Shown here: positions 51,240-59,562 of the stretch, in pieces | Position numbering within the stretch: the stretch's first letter is position 1 | Layout: each line of letters begins with the position of its first letter | Assembly (NCBI RefSeq): GCF_963528755.1 | Contig: NZ_CAURXA010000003.1 | Span: 300,959 to 364,958 of the forward strand | Direction of reading: 5' to 3' | Source of the DNA: Selenomonas sp963528755 | Lineage (GTDB): Bacteria; Bacillota; Negativicutes; Selenomonadales; Selenomonadaceae | DNA: 64,000 nt | Notes under the pieces: model-generated | The model's database searches: none | What the model was told of the DNA's origin: nothing | The model's input: the letters and a program-made list of their open reading frames with translations, nothing else | Translations under genes and position numbers: made by a program

Positions 51240-51500
51240 GATGAGTCATTTTATGGCATGCACCTTATTGACTTATAGTACAAGAATATAGAAAAGCATA
51301 GCCGTAATAGTAGTAGGGGCTGTGGAAATGTGGAAAAGGCTTTTGCTGCTTTTGATACTAATGGATAAGCCTTGTGGGAAAGATGTTGATAAGGCGTACT
51401 GGAATATCCACATTTCCACAGAGGAAAACGAAAATAGAAATTGTGCACATATTGGACACAGGATTTCATGGTGCTTTTCCACAGGGTTATGCACGGACGG
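51240..51500. other. Replication origin, dnaA-dnaN part (DnaA boxes, trios, AT-rich unwinding region)
   Basis: Reading from dnaA toward dnaN, the order is: near-consensus box TTATGCACG (51487-51495), TGTTGATAA (51384-51392), then paired boxes TGTGGAAAA (51329-51337) and TGTGGAAAT (51321-51329), a GC block (51317-51320), DnaA-trios TAATAGTAGTAG (51305-51316), and an AT-rich stretch (51240-51300). This is the arrangement of the basal unwinding system known from Bacillus subtilis, so strand opening is expected here. Confidence 0.82.
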
Positions 51501-51513
51501 GGCAGAGAATGGT

Positions 51514-52986
51514 TCAGAGGCTTTCGATGCGCTGCATTAGCTGCTCGATCGTGCGGTCAAGTTTGCTGTCCTCTTTTCGTTCTTTGCCGATCTTTTCGCA
51601 GGCATGGATGACCGTCGTGTGGTCGCGTCCGCCGAAGGAATTGCCGATTTGTGGCAGGGAGTTGCCTGTTAGCTCGCGGCATAGGTACATGGCGATCTGG
51701 CGCGGCATGGCGAGATTTCTCGTTCGTTTCTTGCCGTGCAGGTCATCGAGGCGCAGCTTGAAGTAGGAAGCGACGACTTCCTGGATGAGTTCCATGGTCA
51801 CTTCGCGCGTCTTTTCTTCCGGGAAGATATTGGCGAGAGCCTCGTTGACAAGGGACGTCGTGACGGACTGCTTTGTCAATGAGGCGTAGGCGACGACCCT
51901 CGTCAATGCGCCTTCCAATTCGCGGATGTTGTTGTCGATGCGGTTGGCGATGGAGAACATCACATCGTTCGGTACGTCGAGGTGCTCAAGAGCGGCTTTC
52001 TTTCGGAGAATCGCTATGCGCGTTTCGAGATCTGGTGCCTGGATGTCCGTGATGAGACCCCACTCAAAGCGTGAGCGCAGACGATCTTCAAGCGTCTGAA
52101 TTTCGCGCGGATGACGGTCACTCGACAGGATGATATGCTTGTTGGCGTCGTGCAGTGTGTTGAACGTATGGAAAAATTCTTCCTGCGTGTGCTCCTTCTT
52201 CGAGAGAAATTGGATGTCGTCGACGAGCAGGACGTCGATATTGCGGTATTTTTGGCGGAAGGATTCGGGATTGCCATCTCGGATGGAGTTGATGAGTTCA
52301 TTTGTGAATTTTTCGCTCGAGATGTAGAGGACGCGCATCTGAGGAAATTTTTCGAGGATCTTGTGTCCGATGGCGTGCATGAGATGTGTCTTGCCGAGTC
52401 CTACGCCGCCGTACATGAAGAAGGGGTTGTAGACCCTGCCCGGCGATTCGGCGACGGCGAGTGCTGCCGCATGGGCGAAGCGGTTGGAATTGCCTGTGAC
52501 GAAGGTGTCGAAGGTGTAGTGCGAATTTAGGGACGAGGCGTCGCCGGGAGCAATCATGCTCGGTGTTTCATAGGAGCGGCTGCCGTCTTCTTTTTTTGGC
52601 GCTGCATTTTGTGACGGGATAGGAATTTTTTTTACATCACTGACTTCCTGCGGGGAAGGATTCGTGTCCGTTTCCATTTCCGTCAGGAGCATTTCCTGAA
52701 CAGGCGGAGAATTGAGTGCAGGTTCGATATTAAGGTTTTTGATTTCGATCTTGAGTTTTTTCTTTGCAATATCAAGTACGGCATCTTCCAGAAAAGGGAT
52801 GTAGCGTTTTACAATCCATTCTCTGGCGAGCGATGTCGGTGCGCCGAGCACGAGGGTGGTGTCGGAAAGAGAAAGAGGCTTTACGGGGCGCAGCCAGTCG
52901 TTGAGAGCAAGTTCTGTCAATGAGCGCTGTTCAAGAACTTTCTGCAGGATTTGCTCCCAAATTGCCTGCAGTTCGGATTGTTCCAT
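51514..52986 (-). CDS. dnaA: Chromosomal replication initiator DnaA
   Basis: A 490-residue DnaA. Domain I at the N-terminus, a polar linker, then the AAA+ domain with SNRFAHAAALAVAESPGRVY, Walker A (YGGVGLGKTHLMHAIGH), Walker B (VLLVDDIQFL) and domain IV with the DnaA-box-binding signature LPQIGNSFGGRDHTTVIHAC. The start at 52986 has AAAGGA upstream; the in-frame codon at 53010 has no such site. DnaA boxes surround the gene on both sides, so its promoter is probably autoregulated. Confidence 0.97.
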   Translation of the reverse strand: MEQSELQAIWEQILQKVLEQRSLTELALNDWLRPVKPLSLSDTTLVLGAPTSLAREWIVKRYIPFLEDAVLDIAKKKLKIEIKNLNIEPALNSPPVQEMLLTEMETDTNPSPQEVSDVKKIPIPSQNAAPKKEDGSRSYETPSMIAPGDASSLNSHYTFDTFVTGNSNRFAHAAALAVAESPGRVYNPFFMYGGVGLGKTHLMHAIGHKILEKFPQMRVLYISSEKFTNELINSIRDGNPESFRQKYRNIDVLLVDDIQFLSKKEHTQEEFFHTFNTLHDANKHIILSSDRHPREIQTLEDRLRSRFEWGLITDIQAPDLETRIAILRKKAALEHLDVPNDVMFSIANRIDNNIRELEGALTRVVAYASLTKQSVTTSLVNEALANIFPEEKTREVTMELIQEVVASYFKLRLDDLHGKKRTRNLAMPRQIAMYLCRELTGNSLPQIGNSFGGRDHTTVIHACEKIGKERKEDSKLDRTIEQLMQRIESL

Positions 52987-53022
52987 AGATCTGTCCTTTC
53001 TTGTCAACAAATTTCATGCACA

Positions 53023-53328
53023 TGTGTATAATTTCTGTACATCTTATCCACATCTTTATTCACATACTGTGGATAAAAGATAAAAAACGAGGGAATCCGC
53101 ATGCAGGGGAAATAACAGGAAAGACGTGCGGTCAGGTGAAAAAATATTTCTCTTTATATAATGAAAGAAATAGATGAAAGCTCTTGTGGAAATATCTCCT
53201 CTTCCTGTGGATAATGTGCATATTTCTGTGTATAAATTGTCGGTTGGCTATGAATATCTTATCAGACTGCAAAAGAGTTATCAACAGGCAATTCGTTCCT
53301 AAAAAGGGGAAAAGTTCGTTTGTACACA
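53023..53328. other. Replication origin, dnaA-rpmH part (DnaA-box cluster)
   Basis: At least six DnaA boxes lie between dnaA and rpmH: TGTGTATAA (53023-53031), TTATCCACA (53044-53052), TTATTCACA (53056-53064), TGTGGATAA (53068-53076), TGTGGATAA (53206-53214) and TGTGTATAA (53227-53235); TTATCAACA (53278-53286) and TTGTACACA (53320-53328) are weaker. The first box overlaps TATACA, a likely -10 box of dnaA on the minus strand. The spacer 53135-53175 is very AT-rich. No gene is present in 52987-53519 outside these sites and the rpmH promoter. Confidence 0.85.
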
Positions 53329-53378
53329 AGAAGGACAGGAAAATGCGCGGCTTCTCCGCGCGAAACCATGGAAAATTC

Positions 53379-53407
53379 TTGACACTCGATTATCTCTAGG
53401 CTATAAT
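53379..53407 (+). promoter_or_regulatory. Consensus sigma-70 promoter of rpmH
   Basis: TTGACA (53379-53384), 17 bases, TATAAT (53402-53407): a full consensus match, as expected for a ribosomal protein operon. The leader to rpmH is about 105 bases long. Confidence 0.92.
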
Positions 53408-53519
53408 TTAGCGTAGTTAAAAGCGATAGTAGGGGCATTTTGTGTTCTTTTGCATTTTGACTGAATGAATCGCTCGATGTATCGACGATTCATAGAATTC
53501 TTTTGGGAGGTGGATCTGA

Positions 53520-53654
53520 ATGAAGATGACGTATCAGCCGAATAACCATTGGCGCAAGAAGACGCATGGTTTCCGCGAGCGTATGAAGACGAAAGGCGGC
53601 CGTCTCGTCCTGAAGAGAAGGCGCGCAAAAGGCAGAAAGAAATTGTCTGCATAA
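53520..53654 (+). CDS. rpmH: Ribosomal protein L34
   Basis: A 44-residue basic protein (MKMTYQPNNHWRKKTHGF, GRLVLKRRRAKGRKKLSA) that is unmistakably L34. It starts at the ATG 53520 after GGGAGG. It is part of the large ribosomal subunit. Its TAA stop coincides with the first bases of the dispersed repeat that follows. Confidence 0.97.
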   Translation: MKMTYQPNNHWRKKTHGFRERMKTKGGRLVLKRRRAKGRKKLSA

Positions 53655-53826
53655 ACTTTAAGGACATATGTTCAGCTGTCACGCGGAGCGATATGGCATG
53701 CTTTTGAGTCCGTTTCCTGCGGTGGCGGCATCACAGAAAACGCTGTACATATGTCCTCACGCCTTACAGAAACCTAACCAATCGGTCTGCGCCCTTTGGG
53801 CTTGACCTCTTGGGGTTTCATGGTAA
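53652..53826 (+). repeat. Structured dispersed repeat, order P-L-R, between rpmH and rnpA
   Basis: The shared sequence begins TAAACTTT at the rpmH stop codon, then P arms AGGACATATGTTCAGC (53661-53676) and GCTGTACATATGTCCT (53742-53757), an L unit (53758-53787) and an R unit (53788-53826). L and R are nearly identical to the copy at 38.9-39.1 kb (29 of 30 in L, 38 of 39 in R), while the P interior has drifted. It splits the usually compact rpmH-rnpA spacing. Confidence 0.85.
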
Positions 53827-53903
53827 GCACTCGCTAGGTCACTCCGGTGACCTTTTTTCATGAAATGACAAAGCATTTTGATTTTTAATGAAAGGGTTCT
53901 TGC

Positions 53904-54290
53904 ATGTTGGGTCTGCCGAGAAGCCGCATCTTGAAAAAGAAGAAGGATTTTCAGGCTGTTTATTCCCGCGGAAAATCGTATGCAAACAGATTTCTCGTGC
54001 TTTATGTCTTTCGTTCGCATGGACTCCAAGGAAAAGTCGGTTTTGCCGCAGGAAAGAAGCTCGGCAATGCTGTGAAGCGCAATCGGGTCAAGAGATTGCT
54101 CCGTGAGTCTTATCGTCTGCATCAGGTTGAAATCGAGGAGGGTTTTTCCCTCCTGCTCGTGGGCAGGAAGGCGGCTCTCGACGCCAAATGCCAGGATTTG
54201 GAGAAAGCTTTCCTTGCTTTGGGAAGGAAGGCCAGAATCATGGCAGGAGACAAAGAGGCTTCTAAAAGCGAGAGAAGGCGCGGCAGATGA
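53904..54290 (+). CDS. rnpA: Ribonuclease P protein component
   Basis: A 128-residue basic protein that binds RNase P RNA and helps cleave tRNA leaders. It has RILKKKKDFQAVYSRGKSYA, the RNR motif GKKLGNAVKRNRVKRLLRES and the family FLVLYVFR strand. The start at 53904 follows a weak site; it is preceded by the repeat rather than by the short spacer found in relatives. Its end overlaps yidD by 4 bases. Confidence 0.95.
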   Translation: MLGLPRSRILKKKKDFQAVYSRGKSYANRFLVLYVFRSHGLQGKVGFAAGKKLGNAVKRNRVKRLLRESYRLHQVEIEEGFSLLLVGRKAALDAKCQDLEKAFLALGRKARIMAGDKEASKSERRRGR

Positions 54291-54496
54291 AAGTCGTGCT
54301 TCTGTTTCTCATTCGCTTTTATCGCGGCTTTCTTTCTCCTTTGAAGCCGCCTTCGTGCCGCTATATTCCGACATGCTCGGAGTATGCAATGATTGCTGTT
54401 GAAAAATATGGGGCGGCAAAGGGCAGTTTCCTTGCCATCAAGAGGATTCTGCGCTGCCATCCTTTTCATAAGGGTGGCTACGACCCTGTACCATAG
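54287..54496 (+). CDS. yidD: Membrane protein insertion efficiency factor YidD
   Basis: A 69-residue protein with FYRGFLSPLKPPSCRYIPTC and SEYAMIAVEKYGAAKGSFLA, then RCHPFHKGGYDPVP, the conserved YidD pattern with paired cysteines. It helps YidC insert membrane proteins. It overlaps rnpA and leads to yidC, the standard order. Confidence 0.96.
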   Translation: MKVVLLFLIRFYRGFLSPLKPPSCRYIPTCSEYAMIAVEKYGAAKGSFLAIKRILRCHPFHKGGYDPVP

Positions 54497-54516
54497 GAAA
54501 ATTAGGATGTGGTGAT

Positions 54517-55185
54517 TTGGAGTTTTTATCGTCGCTGTTTCATCCCGTCATTGCGGTGATTCAGTTCATGTTGGAGAATCTGTATGCGTTTACAGGTCTT
54601 CTCGGTTTTGAAAATTACGGGATTGCCATCATTTTGCTGACGATCCTCATCAAGGTATGCCTCTATCCTCTGACGGTCAAGCAGGTTCGTTCGATGAAGG
54701 GCATGCAGGAACTGCAGCCGAAGATGAAGAAGCTGCAGGAAAAGTATAAGGACAACCCGCAGATGATGCAGCAGAAGATCGGCGAGCTGTATAAAGAAGC
54801 TGGCGTGAATCCTCTCGCGGGCTGCCTGCCGCTCCTCATACAGATGCCGATTCTCATGGGCATGTTTTATGCGCTGCAGGGCTACGCGTATTCAGGGACG
54901 CCGTCCTTTCTGTGGCTCGCGTCGCTTTCCGAGCCCGATCCACACTATATATTGCCGGTGCTTTCCGCACTTTCGACGTGGTTCGTGCAGAAACAGACTT
55001 CGACGGAAACAAATCAACAGATGAAGATCATGATGATCGTCATGCCGATCTTCATCGGCTGGATCAGCTTGAATTTCGCTTCGGGACTTGTTCTCTATTG
55101 GGTGACGATGAACCTCGTGCAGATCGTGCAGCAGTGGTGGATGTACCGAAACGAGGACGGCACGGGAAAGAAAGGAGTTGCCTGA
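54517..55185 (+). CDS. yidC: Membrane protein insertase YidC (short form)
   Basis: A 222-residue inner-membrane insertase without the large periplasmic domain of Gram-negative YidC. Visible are helix 1 (NYGIAIILLTILIKVCLYPL) with the hydrophilic-groove Arg region (TVKQVRSMKGMQELQPKMKK), the coiled cytoplasmic hairpin and the later helices (MPILMGMFYALQGYAY, SGLVLYWVTMNLVQIVQQWW). No lipobox is seen. The start appears to be TTG 54517. It is followed by jag. Confidence 0.95.
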   Translation: MEFLSSLFHPVIAVIQFMLENLYAFTGLLGFENYGIAIILLTILIKVCLYPLTVKQVRSMKGMQELQPKMKKLQEKYKDNPQMMQQKIGELYKEAGVNPLAGCLPLLIQMPILMGMFYALQGYAYSGTPSFLWLASLSEPDPHYILPVLSALSTWFVQKQTSTETNQQMKIMMIVMPIFIGWISLNFASGLVLYWVTMNLVQIVQQWWMYRNEDGTGKKGVA

Positions 55186-55186
55186 T

Positions 55187-56218
55187 ATGGCGGATTTCGT
55201 GGAAAGAACCGGAAAGACGGTGGAAGAAGCGATTGAAGCTGCACTCTTCGCCCTGCGTCTCCCAAAAGATCGCTGCACGGTGGAGGTCATCGAGGAGCCG
55301 TCGAACGGCTTCTTTGGCTTGATTGGAAAGCGTGACGCGAAAGTGCGCGTGACGGCGAAGGAAGAGCCTTTGCCGCAGCCGCAGGAGTCTTTGCCGCAAA
55401 AAGAGCAGGAAGAAGTTCTTGAGGAGCGCCGTGAGGAACGGGAAGAAGAGCGTGTGGAGGAGAAGGAAGAGGCGCCTGTTTTGACGAAGGAGTCGTCTGA
55501 GTCGTCCGAAAGTGCGCTCGCCGTCTCTCATAATACGACGCCGAACAGGCAGGAAACCATTGTGGATCGCGGTTTTTCCTACTCTCCCACGAGAGAGAAC
55601 CGTTCTTATTCGGAGTCGCGCCGCGAGCGTTTCTCTTCAGGCAGACGCTCCTACGCATCCGATTCAGTTGCTGGGCGTTCTCGTGAGGAGAAGGTTCGAA
55701 ATTTCCTGAGTCCTGCGGACGCTGCAGTACCAATCAAAAAGGCGGAAGATTTCCTGCAGCAGATTTTTCGAGCAATGGATCTTGAAGTCGCCATCGAGAG
55801 AAAGGATCGGCCTCATTCAATTGAGCTGAATCTCTCGGGGCACAATCTCGGCATACTCATCGGCAAGCACGGGCAGACGCTCGATGCTTTGCAGTATCTC
55901 GTCAATCTCGCGGCCAACCAGGGATTGACGGAGGAGCGCGTGCGCATCATCCTCGATATTGAAGATTACCGTGAGCGCCGTGAAGAGACGCTTTACCGCC
56001 TGGCGGTGCGCTTGGCTGAGCGCTGCTGCCGCACGAACCAGCGCGTCGTCTTGGAGCCGATGAACCGCCATGAGCGCAAAATCATTCACCTTGCTTTGCA
56101 GGAGAATCATCGCGTTTTGACTTACAGCGCGGGCGATGAGCCTTTTCGCAAGGTTGTCATTGAGCCGAAGCATCGCGTTTCGCGTATGGACGGTTCTATG
56201 CGTGAAGAGGATTATTGA
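55187..56218 (+). CDS. jag: RNA-binding protein Jag/KhpB
   Basis: A 343-residue protein. The Jag-N domain (MADFVERTGKTVEEAIEAAL, EEPSNGFFGLIGKRDAKVRV) is followed by a long low-complexity linker rich in Glu, Arg and Ser (about residues 60-175), a KH domain (about residues 180-260, including LSGHNLGILIGKHGQTLDAL) and the R3H domain (MNRHERKIIHLALQENHRVL). It binds RNA with its partner KhpA and affects cell-envelope synthesis. The start at 55187 has AAAGGAG upstream. Confidence 0.95.
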   Translation: MADFVERTGKTVEEAIEAALFALRLPKDRCTVEVIEEPSNGFFGLIGKRDAKVRVTAKEEPLPQPQESLPQKEQEEVLEERREEREEERVEEKEEAPVLTKESSESSESALAVSHNTTPNRQETIVDRGFSYSPTRENRSYSESRRERFSSGRRSYASDSVAGRSREEKVRNFLSPADAAVPIKKAEDFLQQIFRAMDLEVAIERKDRPHSIELNLSGHNLGILIGKHGQTLDALQYLVNLAANQGLTEERVRIILDIEDYRERREETLYRLAVRLAERCCRTNQRVVLEPMNRHERKIIHLALQENHRVLTYSAGDEPFRKVVIEPKHRVSRMDGSMREEDY

Positions 56219-56284
56219 TTGGATTGAAATCGGGCTGTTGCAGCGAGCGACAGCCTTTTTCTTTCCTTGCAGGAGGCGAGCGAA

Positions 56285-57664
56285 TTGCAGCAGGCAGATA
56301 CGATCAGCGCCATTGCGACAGCAGTGGGAGAAGGCGGCGTCGGCATCGTGCGCCTTTCCGGTGCTTCTGCCATAGAGACGGCCTCGCGCATGTTTTGTGC
56401 TGCGGGCGGCAGGAAGCTCGCCGACGCAGGTGCGCGAGATCTTCTCTACGGTACAGTCGTGCGAGAGGATGGCCGCCTCGTCGATGAGGCTCTTTGCCTC
56501 GTCATGCGAGCGCCTCACTCTTATACGAAGGAAGATGTCGTGGAATTGCAATGCCACGGCGGAGCTGTTTCCCTGCGCGAGGTTCTGGCATTGACGTATC
56601 GTCACGGAGCGCGGGCTGCGGAACGAGGCGAGTTCACAAAACGCGCCTTCTTGAACGGGAGGCTCGATCTCGCCGAGGCACAGGCTGTCATGGACGTGGT
56701 GCAGGCGAAGACGGAAAAGGGGCTGGAAATGGCGGCGGGGCATCTGGCCGGTCATTTCTCAGAGCGCATACGCTCGATGCGCGAGGATATTTTGGCTCTT
56801 CTTGCCCATTTGGAAGCCGTCATTGATTTTCCCGAGGAGGGCGTCGATGAAATCGTTGTAGAAGAGGCACGGGAAAAGGTGTCGGCCCTCCATGCGTCGC
56901 TGCGCCGCATCCTGCAGACGGCACATACGGGACGCATCCTACGCGACGGCTTGGAAACAGCGATTGTCGGAAGACCGAATGTGGGCAAGTCGAGTCTACT
57001 GAATGCCCTGCTGCGCGAAGATCGCGCCATCGTCACCGACGTTCCTGGAACGACGCGTGATACCATTGAGGAGTATGCCGATATTGGCGGCGTGCCTTTG
57101 CGAATCATCGACACGGCAGGCATACGGGCGACGGAGGATGCCGTCGAGCGCATCGGCGTGGAGAAGGCGCGTGCGCATGTGAAAAGCGCCGCGCTCGTGC
57201 TCGCCCTCTTTGATGGTTCTCGGCCTCTGGAGGTGGAGGATGAGGAAATCCTCGCTTTGCTTGAGGGAAAGGATACGCTCATCGTCGTGACAAAGAGCGA
57301 TCTGCCGCGCGTTCTTGATACCAAACGGCTGCAAAATTTGGCACATCTTCCTCTGATTGAAATCACGACGAAGGAGGAGGAAGGGCTTTCTCCTTTGACG
57401 GCCGCCATTTTGGAAAAGGTTTATGACGGTGAAGAAAGATCGGGGGAAGGCTCGTTCGTCGCCGACCTGCGCACGAAGAATCTTTTGGAAGCGGCAGCAG
57501 ATCATCTTAGCGCTGCAATTTCCACGATGGATCAGGGACTAGGGCTCGATTTCATCTCCATCGATCTGCGCTCTTCTTTGGAAAAACTCGGGGAGATCAC
57601 GGGGGAAACGGTGGGAGATGACGTATTGGATGAAATATTTTCACGCTTCTGCGTCGGCAAGTGA
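56285..57664 (+). CDS. mnmE: tRNA modification GTPase MnmE
   Basis: A 459-residue GTPase that with MnmG puts the carboxymethylaminomethyl group on wobble uridine. The folate-binding N-terminal domain (DTISAIATAVGEGGVGIVRL, ERGEFTKRAFLNGRLDLAEA) is followed by the G domain (GRPNVGKSSLLNALLRED, DVPGTTRDTIEEYADIGG, VTKSDL) and the C-terminal catalytic CVGK. A TTG start at 56285, with AGGAGG at an 8-9 base spacing, is the best choice. Confidence 0.96.
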   Translation: MQQADTISAIATAVGEGGVGIVRLSGASAIETASRMFCAAGGRKLADAGARDLLYGTVVREDGRLVDEALCLVMRAPHSYTKEDVVELQCHGGAVSLREVLALTYRHGARAAERGEFTKRAFLNGRLDLAEAQAVMDVVQAKTEKGLEMAAGHLAGHFSERIRSMREDILALLAHLEAVIDFPEEGVDEIVVEEAREKVSALHASLRRILQTAHTGRILRDGLETAIVGRPNVGKSSLLNALLREDRAIVTDVPGTTRDTIEEYADIGGVPLRIIDTAGIRATEDAVERIGVEKARAHVKSAALVLALFDGSRPLEVEDEEILALLEGKDTLIVVTKSDLPRVLDTKRLQNLAHLPLIEITTKEEEGLSPLTAAILEKVYDGEERSGEGSFVADLRTKNLLEAAADHLSAAISTMDQGLGLDFISIDLRSSLEKLGEITGETVGDDVLDEIFSRFCVGK

Positions 57665-57675
57665 GGTGGCCTTTT

Positions 57676-59562
57676 TTGTTTATTGCCGGTGAATATGATA
57701 TCATCGTCCTCGGTGCAGGGCACGCGGGCGTCGAAGCAGCGCTCGCTGCAGCGAATCTCGGCTGCCGCACGCTTCTGGCGACGCTTTCTTTGGACAATAT
57801 CGCACTCATGCCCTGCAATCCCTCGATCGGCGGCCCCGCAAAGAGCCATCTCGTGCGTGAGATCGATGCGCTTGGTGGAGCCATGGCGATCAATGCCGAT
57901 GAGGCGGCTCTGCAGTATCGTCTTTTGAATACGGGAAAAGGTCCTGCCGTCCATGCTTTGCGCGCGCAGGAGGATAAGAAAGCCTATCAGTTTCGCATGA
58001 AGGAGCGCTGCGAGCAGCAGGAGGGGCTGGAAGTTAGGCAGCTTCTGGCAGAAAAGATCCTCATTGAGGATAAAGAGGCGAGAGGCATAGTGGCAGAGAC
58101 GGGAGAAGCGTATCTCGCGCGTGCTGTCATTCTCGCGACGGGCACGTATCTCAAAGGGCGCATCGTTATCGGTGAGCATACGACGAGCGGCGGGCCGAAT
58201 GGGCAGCGAGCCGCAAGGGAATTGTCGCGCTCTCTCATAGAGAATGGTATCAAAATCATGCGCTTCAAGACGGGGACGCCTGCACGTCTTGATGCACGTT
58301 CCCTTGACTATGTGAAGATGCAGCTGCAGCCTGGGGACGAGGAGGCGCAGAACTTTTCCTTTATGACGGAGGAAAGGACGCGCGAGCAGCTTCCATGCTA
58401 TCTGACGTACACGAACGAGAAGACGCATGAGATCATTCGTGCGAACATCGATCGGGCGCCGATGGCAAATGGTATCATCGAAGGGATCGGTCCGCGCTAT
58501 TGTCCGTCCATCGAGTCGAAGATCCTTCGCTTCCCCGACAAGGATCGCCACCAGCTCTTCTTGGAGCCGGAAGGATGGCATACAGAGGAAGTCTATGTGC
58601 AAGGCATGTCGACGAGCCTTCCCATCGATGTGCAGGAGGCTTTCCTGCATACGATTCCGGGCTTGGAGAAGGCGCGCATCATGCGCCCGGGCTACGCGAT
58701 CGAGTATGACTGCATCGATCCGCTGCAGCTTCTGCCGAGCCTCATGTTCAAGAAGATTCGCGGACTCTTCTCGGCGGGACAGTCGAACGGCACGTCGGGC
58801 TACGAGGAAGCGGCGGCGCAGGGCTTGATGGCGGGTGTCAACGCTGTGCATTATATCCGCGGCAAAGCTCCTTTCGTCTTGAGTCGCGCGGAGGCCTATA
58901 TCGGCGTTCTCATCGACGATCTCGTGACGAAGGGGACGGAGGAGCCGTACCGCATGATGACGTCTCGCGCCGAATATCGCCTGCTGCTTCGCCAGGACAA
59001 TGCTGATTTGCGCCTGACGGAAAAGGGACACGCCATCGGCCTTGTCAAAGAGGATCGGTGGCAGAAGTTCCTGAAGAAGAAGAATGGTATCATCGAGGCG
59101 AGGAAGAGGCTTGAGGATACCGTCCTTCATCCATCGGTTGAAAATCTTGCTCGTCTTGAATCGGCGGGACTTGCGCCCATACGCACGTCGATGTCGCTTG
59201 CCGATTTTTTGCGCCGTCCGGAGATGGATTATGCGAAGTTGGCTTCGCTGTTTGACTTGGAGCGCCTTGCGCCCGAGGTAGAGGAGCAGCTGGAAATCAC
59301 CATTCGATATGAAGGATATATCAAGAAGCAACAGGAACAGGTCGAGCGCTTGGAACATCTGGAATCTCGTCGCCTGCCCGTCGATCTCGACTACGCTCTC
59401 GTGCCGAGCCTAAGGGACGAGGCGCGAGAGAAGCTCGCCGCCGTCCGTCCGCTTTCCGTGGGCCAGGCGAGCCGCATATCGGGCGTGTCGCCTGCGGACA
59501 TATCGGTCTTATTGATCTGGCTGGAGCAGGAGCGCCGCAGGAGGAGAGAAGACGATGTTTGA
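57676..59562 (+). CDS. mnmG: tRNA uridine 5-carboxymethylaminomethyl modification enzyme MnmG
   Basis: A 628-residue FAD enzyme, partner of MnmE. It starts with EYDIIVLGAGHAGVEAALAA and has IGGPAKSHLVREIDALGGAM, TGTYLKGRIVIGEHTTSGGP, MRPGYAIEYDCIDPLQLLPS and GLFSAGQSNGTSGYEEAAAQ. Length is standard. The likely start is TTG 57676 with GAGGTGG 6 bases upstream; a GTG at 57661 is possible. Confidence 0.96.
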   Translation: MFIAGEYDIIVLGAGHAGVEAALAAANLGCRTLLATLSLDNIALMPCNPSIGGPAKSHLVREIDALGGAMAINADEAALQYRLLNTGKGPAVHALRAQEDKKAYQFRMKERCEQQEGLEVRQLLAEKILIEDKEARGIVAETGEAYLARAVILATGTYLKGRIVIGEHTTSGGPNGQRAARELSRSLIENGIKIMRFKTGTPARLDARSLDYVKMQLQPGDEEAQNFSFMTEERTREQLPCYLTYTNEKTHEIIRANIDRAPMANGIIEGIGPRYCPSIESKILRFPDKDRHQLFLEPEGWHTEEVYVQGMSTSLPIDVQEAFLHTIPGLEKARIMRPGYAIEYDCIDPLQLLPSLMFKKIRGLFSAGQSNGTSGYEEAAAQGLMAGVNAVHYIRGKAPFVLSRAEAYIGVLIDDLVTKGTEEPYRMMTSRAEYRLLLRQDNADLRLTEKGHAIGLVKEDRWQKFLKKKNGIIEARKRLEDTVLHPSVENLARLESAGLAPIRTSMSLADFLRRPEMDYAKLASLFDLERLAPEVEEQLEITIRYEGYIKKQQEQVERLEHLESRRLPVDLDYALVPSLRDEAREKLAAVRPLSVGQASRISGVSPADISVLLIWLEQERRRRREDDV

